64,000 bases of DNA, taken from NCBI GenBank assembly GCA_043769295.1, contig JAYVJL010000061.1, positions 1-64,000 of the forward strand. Direction: 5' to 3'. Below are positions 60,011 through 64,000 of this stretch, piece after piece. The notes beneath the pieces were generated by a model, which saw only the letters and a program-made list of their open reading frames with translations, searched no databases and was not told the origin of the DNA. How positions within the stretch are numbered: the first letter of the stretch is position 1; each line of letters starts with the position of its first letter. Source of the stretch: Aalborgiella sp043769295. GTDB taxonomy: Bacteria; Pseudomonadota; Gammaproteobacteria; Burkholderiales; Burkholderiaceae_C. A program made the position numbers and the translations under genes.

Positions 60011-61951
60011 TCAATGCGTCTCAACGCTGCTACCGAGGTAGGCCTCGATCACTTTGGGGTCTTTTTGCACGTCGGCAGGTTTGCCTTCCGCGATTTTTTG
60101 TCCAAAATCCAGCACGGTTACGTTGTCAGAAATACCCATCACGACATCCATATGATGCTCGATCAAAATCACGGTGATGCCATGGTCGCGAATTTTTTGG
60201 ATCATGCCCATGAGTTCTGGCAAATCTGCAGGTGGCAAACCTGCAGCAGGCTCGTCCAGCAGCAGCAGGCTCGGACTCAAGCCCAGTGCGCGGGCGATTT
60301 CCAGCATGCGTTGTTTGCCGTAAGGCAGGTTGCGGGCCTGCTCTTCGCTCAGGGAGGTCAGCCCCACAAAATCCAGCAGATTGGCGGCTTGTTCACGGGC
60401 TGCCAGATTCTCTCGCTTATAGCGCGGCGTATGCAGCATCACATCCAGGATGTTGCTTTTGTAGGTGTGATGCAGACCCACCAAGACGTTGTCTGTGGCC
60501 GACATTTCACCAAACAGCTGGACGTTCTGGAAGGTGCGGGCAATACCTGACAAAGCGATGCTGGACGGTGTATGCCCGACCACGGTATTGCCGTTAAACA
60601 CCACCTGACCCGCGGTAGGTTGGTAAATGCCGGTCAGCACGTTCATCATGGTGCTTTTGCCAGAGCCATTGGGTCCGATCAAACCATGGATGGTGCCCGA
60701 CGCGACATGCAGATCAACTTGATTCAGCGCTTTCAGGCCGCCAAACTGCATCAAAATCTGCTTGGCTTCCAGCAAAAAACCAGAACTGGTTTTGGTGCTT
60801 GCTGAAAATCCCAGACCACGACCGGCCGTGCCTGCCGTTTTCGTGATGGGTGCTGCCGTTGTCTTGAAAAAACGACCAAAGGTATCTCGGAAAAACCCGA
60901 CAATGCCGTCCTGCAGGTAGTACACCACGAACAGGGTCAACAAACCAAAGATGGTCAAGCGCCAGTCGGTGATGTTCTCTAGCCGGTAAGAGAAAACAGC
61001 CATCGCCACAGTGGCAACGACCGGTACGGCCAGATCACGCACGGTCTTAACTTTGCGGGTGATGTTGTAAGCGGCCATCACCACCACGGCAACCGCCAAC
61101 ACGGTGGCGATAATTCGAAATAGCTGGATGTCAGACAGCAAGCTGGGCAACATCACCACGATGACAGCGCCGATGAGCGCCCCCGAACGCGTTTTGCGGC
61201 CGCCCATGATGACGGCCAGCAGGAATAAGATGGTCAGTTCAAAGTTGTAGGTGTTCGGGGAAATGTATTCTTCAGAATAGGTATACAGCGCACCGGCCAA
61301 ACCTGCAAAAGCGGCGCTGATGACGAAGGCATAGACTTTGTAGCGATATACCGACACACCCATACAGTCACAGGCGACCGGGCTGTCACGCAAAGCCTCG
61401 AAAGCACGACCCAAGTGAGATTTCAAAATGCGGTGGACGAAGAATAACGCCAGTGCCATAAAGACCAGTACCACATAGTAGTACTCCACTTCGTTGAGCT
61501 TGTGCCCAAACATCAGCGGTTTGGGGACTTTGATACCAATCGGGCCTTCGGTCAAAAAGGTCATTTCGTTGATCAGAATCTGGATGATCGTGCCGAAAGC
61601 CAGGGTCACCATCGCCAAATACGGCCCGGTCACACGCAAAGCCGGCAAGGCGAGCACCGCACCAAACGCCGCCGTGACGCCAATGGCTGCGGGTACGGCC
61701 AAAAAGAACGGCACGCCCAGTTTGAAAAACAAGGCGCCAGCCGTGTAAGAGCCGACACCAAACAAGCCCGCATGCCCCAGCGACACCTGGCCGGTGTAGC
61801 CCACCACAATGTCAAGGCCGAACAGCAGGATAGCGTAGATCAGGATGGTTTCTACCAGATGAATGTAATACGGGTTGGGCACCAGCACAGGGAAAATGGC
61901 CAAGCCGGCGAGGCATACCGCGGCCAAGAATAAAGATTTTTGAATTTTCAT
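60011..61951 (-). CDS. livMG: Fused Liv permease-ATPase (LivM-LivG)
   Basis: A single 646-residue chain combines a LivM-type permease (residues 1 to about 330; FGLDIVVGYTGQVSLGHAGL, coupling loop SHLGRAFEALRDSPVACDCMG) and, after an extra pair of membrane segments and a flexible linker (TTAAPITKTAGTAG), a LivG-type ATPase (Walker A GPNGSGKST near 449, signature-region LPYGKQRM, Walker B LLLDEPAAGLPP). The start ATG at 61951 is chosen over the extended frame. Such fusions occur in Burkholderiales, and here the operon lacks a separate livG, so the fusion is functional design and not an error. Confidence 0.92.
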   Translation of the reverse strand: MKIQKSLFLAAVCLAGLAIFPVLVPNPYYIHLVETILIYAILLFGLDIVVGYTGQVSLGHAGLFGVGSYTAGALFFKLGVPFFLAVPAAIGVTAAFGAVLALPALRVTGPYLAMVTLAFGTIIQILINEMTFLTEGPIGIKVPKPLMFGHKLNEVEYYYVVLVFMALALFFVHRILKSHLGRAFEALRDSPVACDCMGVSVYRYKVYAFVISAAFAGLAGALYTYSEEYISPNTYNFELTILFLLAVIMGGRKTRSGALIGAVIVVMLPSLLSDIQLFRIIATVLAVAVVVMAAYNITRKVKTVRDLAVPVVATVAMAVFSYRLENITDWRLTIFGLLTLFVVYYLQDGIVGFFRDTFGRFFKTTAAPITKTAGTAGRGLGFSASTKTSSGFLLEAKQILMQFGGLKALNQVDLHVASGTIHGLIGPNGSGKSTMMNVLTGIYQPTAGQVVFNGNTVVGHTPSSIALSGIARTFQNVQLFGEMSATDNVLVGLHHTYKSNILDVMLHTPRYKRENLAAREQAANLLDFVGLTSLSEEQARNLPYGKQRMLEIARALGLSPSLLLLDEPAAGLPPADLPELMGMIQKIRDHGITVILIEHHMDVVMGISDNVTVLDFGQKIAEGKPADVQKDPKVIEAYLGSSVETH

Positions 61952-61985
61952 AATGAGGTTCAGAGCGCTAAAGGGCTGCGTTTGC

Positions 61986-62876
61986 TTAAACTTTTTTGAT
62001 GGCCATTTTGCCAAACAGACCGGCGGGCTTCACCGCAAGCACCAGCAGGAGCAGCACCAGACCGGGCACATCTTTATAGCCCGTTGAGAGGTAAAAGCCG
62101 GTGGTCGTTTCGGCAATACCCAAAATCAGGCCACCCACAATGATGCCCATGCCGGAGTTGAGGCCGCCAATGATGGCCACAGCAAACGCTTTCAGACCCA
62201 GCACCGCGCCCATGGTCGCGCCCGTCAACGTGAGTGGCGCGACCAAAACGCCCGCGACAGCAGCGGTGACGGATGAGAGCGCGTAGGAGAAGGTGATGAC
62301 GGCACTGGTGTTGATGCCCATGAGCGAGGCCGCGTCGCGGTCGTTTGATGTTGCGACCACGGCTTTGCCGTAGATGGATTTGCGGTTGAACAACTCCACA
62401 GCAGCCATCATGGCCAACGCGCCGACGACAACCACAATCTCCATGGGCAAAATATTGGCGCCAAAGAGCTTGATAGGCGCTTCCGACAAGGGGGAAGGAA
62501 ATTTCAGATCGTCTTTACCCCAGATATTTTCAGCGACGTTTTTGAAAATGATGGCCAGCGCAATCGTGGACATGATCCAGCCGAATTCACTCTTGATCTT
62601 GATGGCGGGGCGGACGCCAATCCACTCCACAAATGCGCCTTGCAAAGCACCAAACATTATGACAATTGGAATCATCAGCCAATAATTCATATAAGGGCCA
62701 CCGTGGATATTGCCCACCACGGACAATCCCACCAAAGCGCCCAGCATCAATGACTCGCCTTGGCCAAAATTCAAAGTACCCGAGGTCGCGAAAGTCAACT
62801 GATAACCAAATGCGATCACGCCGTAGATCATGCCCAACGCGATGCCGCTATAGATAAGTTGTAAAAAAATTTCCAC
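61986..62876 (-). CDS. livH: Branched-chain amino-acid ABC permease LivH
   Basis: A 296-residue inner-membrane permease with GVIAFGYQLTFATSGTLNFGQGE, the LivH signature, and the coupling loop KAVVATSNDRDAASLMGI near 175. It starts 34 bp after the terminator-like hairpin downstream of the binding-protein gene and precedes livMG by 34 bp. Confidence 0.93.
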   Translation of the reverse strand: MEIFLQLIYSGIALGMIYGVIAFGYQLTFATSGTLNFGQGESLMLGALVGLSVVGNIHGGPYMNYWLMIPIVIMFGALQGAFVEWIGVRPAIKIKSEFGWIMSTIALAIIFKNVAENIWGKDDLKFPSPLSEAPIKLFGANILPMEIVVVVGALAMMAAVELFNRKSIYGKAVVATSNDRDAASLMGINTSAVITFSYALSSVTAAVAGVLVAPLTLTGATMGAVLGLKAFAVAIIGGLNSGMGIIVGGLILGIAETTTGFYLSTGYKDVPGLVLLLLVLAVKPAGLFGKMAIKKV

Positions 62877-62963
62877 GATGTTCCCCTGGTCAATAAATAA
62901 AGCGAATGGGAGCGTCCATGCTCCCTGATTTCAACGTCCACACCAACAACAGCAATCAATGAT

Positions 62964-62990
62964 AAAAAAGCCGGACTGCCCGGCTTTTTT
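62964..62990 (-). terminator. Intra-operon terminator after the binding-protein gene
   Basis: AAAAAAGCCGG-N5-CCGGCTTTTTT with T-run on the minus strand, between the binding protein and livH. Such partial terminators keep binding protein levels above those of the membrane subunits. Confidence 0.85.
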
Positions 62991-63014
62991 AGTCATTCAA
63001 GCGCAAAAAACGAC

Positions 63015-64000
63015 TTACTTTTTAACGGCTTTGGTACGGACTTCGCCGCCCTTTTTCTTGTCTTCGTCATAGGCGTAAAACACGCGGCCGTCTTGAACCT
63101 TGCCAATCACCGCCATGTTTTGGGTGATAGCTTCATGGTCTGCTTTGGAGAACGGCTTGTTGTACGTCGTCACGACGCCTTCAATCGGCGCTTTCAGGTC
63201 TTCCAATGCGGCCAGAATCTTCGGGCCCTCGGTTGACTGGGCTTGCGCCATGGCGGCGGCCAACAAGTAAATCGAGTCATAACCCTGTGCAGCAGACACA
63301 GGTGAAGGGATACGGTCCACTTTGTAAGCTTTTTGGTAGGCGGTGATGAAGCTGGCGCGCTTGGGCGTGTTGGCTTCCTGGATGAAAGTTTGCGGCATCA
63401 AAGCACCATCGGCGTTTTTGCCCGCATTGTCGATGAAGTTGCCCATCGACAAGGTCCATGAACCCATCATCGGTACTTTCCAGCCCAGTTTGATCATGCC
63501 ATTGGCAATTTGTGCCAACTCAGGGCCAATGCCGTAGGTGATGATCACTTGCGCACCCGCCTCTTTGGCTTTGAGCAGCTGTGGTGTCATGTCCACGTCT
63601 TTGATGTTGTATTTCTCAATGGCTACAGCGGTAATACCTTTGGCCTTGAGCGCTTTTTCCAAGTCTTCACGGCCGAGTTGGCCGTAATTGGTGGCGTCCG
63701 CCAAAATGGCGACCTTGTCGTATTTGCGGCGTGTAACAACTTCTTCCACAATCATGGCGGACTGGATGCTGTCATTGGCTGAATTACGGAAGATGTAATT
63801 TTCAGGCTGGTCAGCAAACTGTTTGGTGATGGTGGTGGCGGTGGCCACGTTGTTCATGACCGGGATTTTGGCTTCCTGGTAGAAGCGCTGTGACGCCAAG
63901 GCGACACCTGAGTTGATGTAACCCACGGTTGCGACGACTTTTTCTTTGTTGATCAACTCTTGCGCGATTTGCACGCCACGCTCGTTCTTGGCTTCATCGT
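63015..64000 (-). CDS. Branched-chain amino-acid binding protein (partial, runs off window)
   Basis: The C-terminal 328 or so residues of a LivJ/K-type periplasmic binding protein. The frame enters at the window edge as DEAKNERGVQIAQELINKEKV and contains VGYINSGVALASQ, NMIKLGWKVPMMG-type and SPVSAAQGYDSIYLLAAAM segments. The N-terminus and signal peptide lie outside. It is the first visible gene of the main liv operon. Confidence 0.9.
   Translation of the reverse strand, partial: DEAKNERGVQIAQELINKEKVVATVGYINSGVALASQRFYQEAKIPVMNNVATATTITKQFADQPENYIFRNSANDSIQSAMIVEEVVTRRKYDKVAILADATNYGQLGREDLEKALKAKGITAVAIEKYNIKDVDMTPQLLKAKEAGAQVIITYGIGPELAQIANGMIKLGWKVPMMGSWTLSMGNFIDNAGKNADGALMPQTFIQEANTPKRASFITAYQKAYKVDRIPSPVSAAQGYDSIYLLAAAMAQAQSTEGPKILAALEDLKAPIEGVVTTYNKPFSKADHEAITQNMAVIGKVQDGRVFYAYDEDKKKGGEVRTKAVKK

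Noticed and set aside
1..64000. CRISPR arrays, tRNA/rRNA genes, transposases, prophage genes
   Set aside because: No regularly spaced repeats, cloverleaf sequences, DDE-type proteins or phage structural genes were recognised anywhere in the window.

Overview
The window reads as a chromosomal segment of a betaproteobacterium of the order Burkholderiales, most likely Comamonadaceae (Rhodoferax/Polaromonas-like). The basis is a neutral porin of Burkholderiales type, Coq7, PilT/PilU, branched-chain amino-acid (Liv) transporters including a fused LivM-LivG, IcmF, a GC-rich interspersed repeat I associate with Comamonadaceae, and a second interspersed repeat family described below. This assignment is by recognition only; no search was run. 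I see no tRNA, rRNA, CRISPR array, prophage or intact IS.

Layout. 1-1002: start of a lytic transglycosylase gene, divergent from fthC. 999-9818: a glucose-6-phosphate block, with pgi, a three-gene ABC importer of the 'ferric/AfuABC' type, zwf and a HexR-like RpiR regulator; the context suggests the importer carries sugar phosphates rather than iron. 9847-16749: a dipeptide/oligopeptide ABC operon (B, M20 amidohydrolase, A, C, D, F). 16860-26680: housekeeping genes (DUF3047 lipoprotein, porin, coq7, OsmC, ilvA, ArnT-like glycosyltransferase, rlmJ, Yip1 protein, PLP homeostasis protein). 26792-33496: pilT, pilU, a beta-hydroxyacid dehydrogenase, then a dolP-diaA-yraN / rsmI cluster and a LysE-type exporter. 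33539-43069: copper ATPase and copper chaperone, then TetR regulator and a tripartite RND efflux operon. 43058-52515: a second Liv-type importer with an alpha/beta hydrolase, a decayed PHB depolymerase and a sigma-54 activator that probably drives the cluster from a clear -24/-12 promoter. 52546-55620: a livF remnant, EamA transporter, DsbA-like oxidoreductase, a small WxxGxW protein and an RNase HI homologue. 55808-64000: icmF under a 24-bp palindrome, followed by the main liv operon, which runs off the window.

The most striking signal is a family of about 48-bp interspersed repeats. I count 12 copies (9 inside genes, 3 intergenic), all alignable without gaps: a 5' hairpin of type GCTAT(N7)ATAGC, then a core close to GGCAATAAATACGCCGGCTA. 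In genes they are always read in one fixed frame per orientation, giving peptides of type LAGVxxAxLAxxSVA or IAxxSINTPA. They add extra segments to IlvA, RlmJ, IcmF, PGI, FthC and an outer-membrane factor, and supply part of one signal peptide and one protein N-terminus. They behave like the in-frame palindromic elements of Rickettsia, but in a free-living betaproteobacterium.
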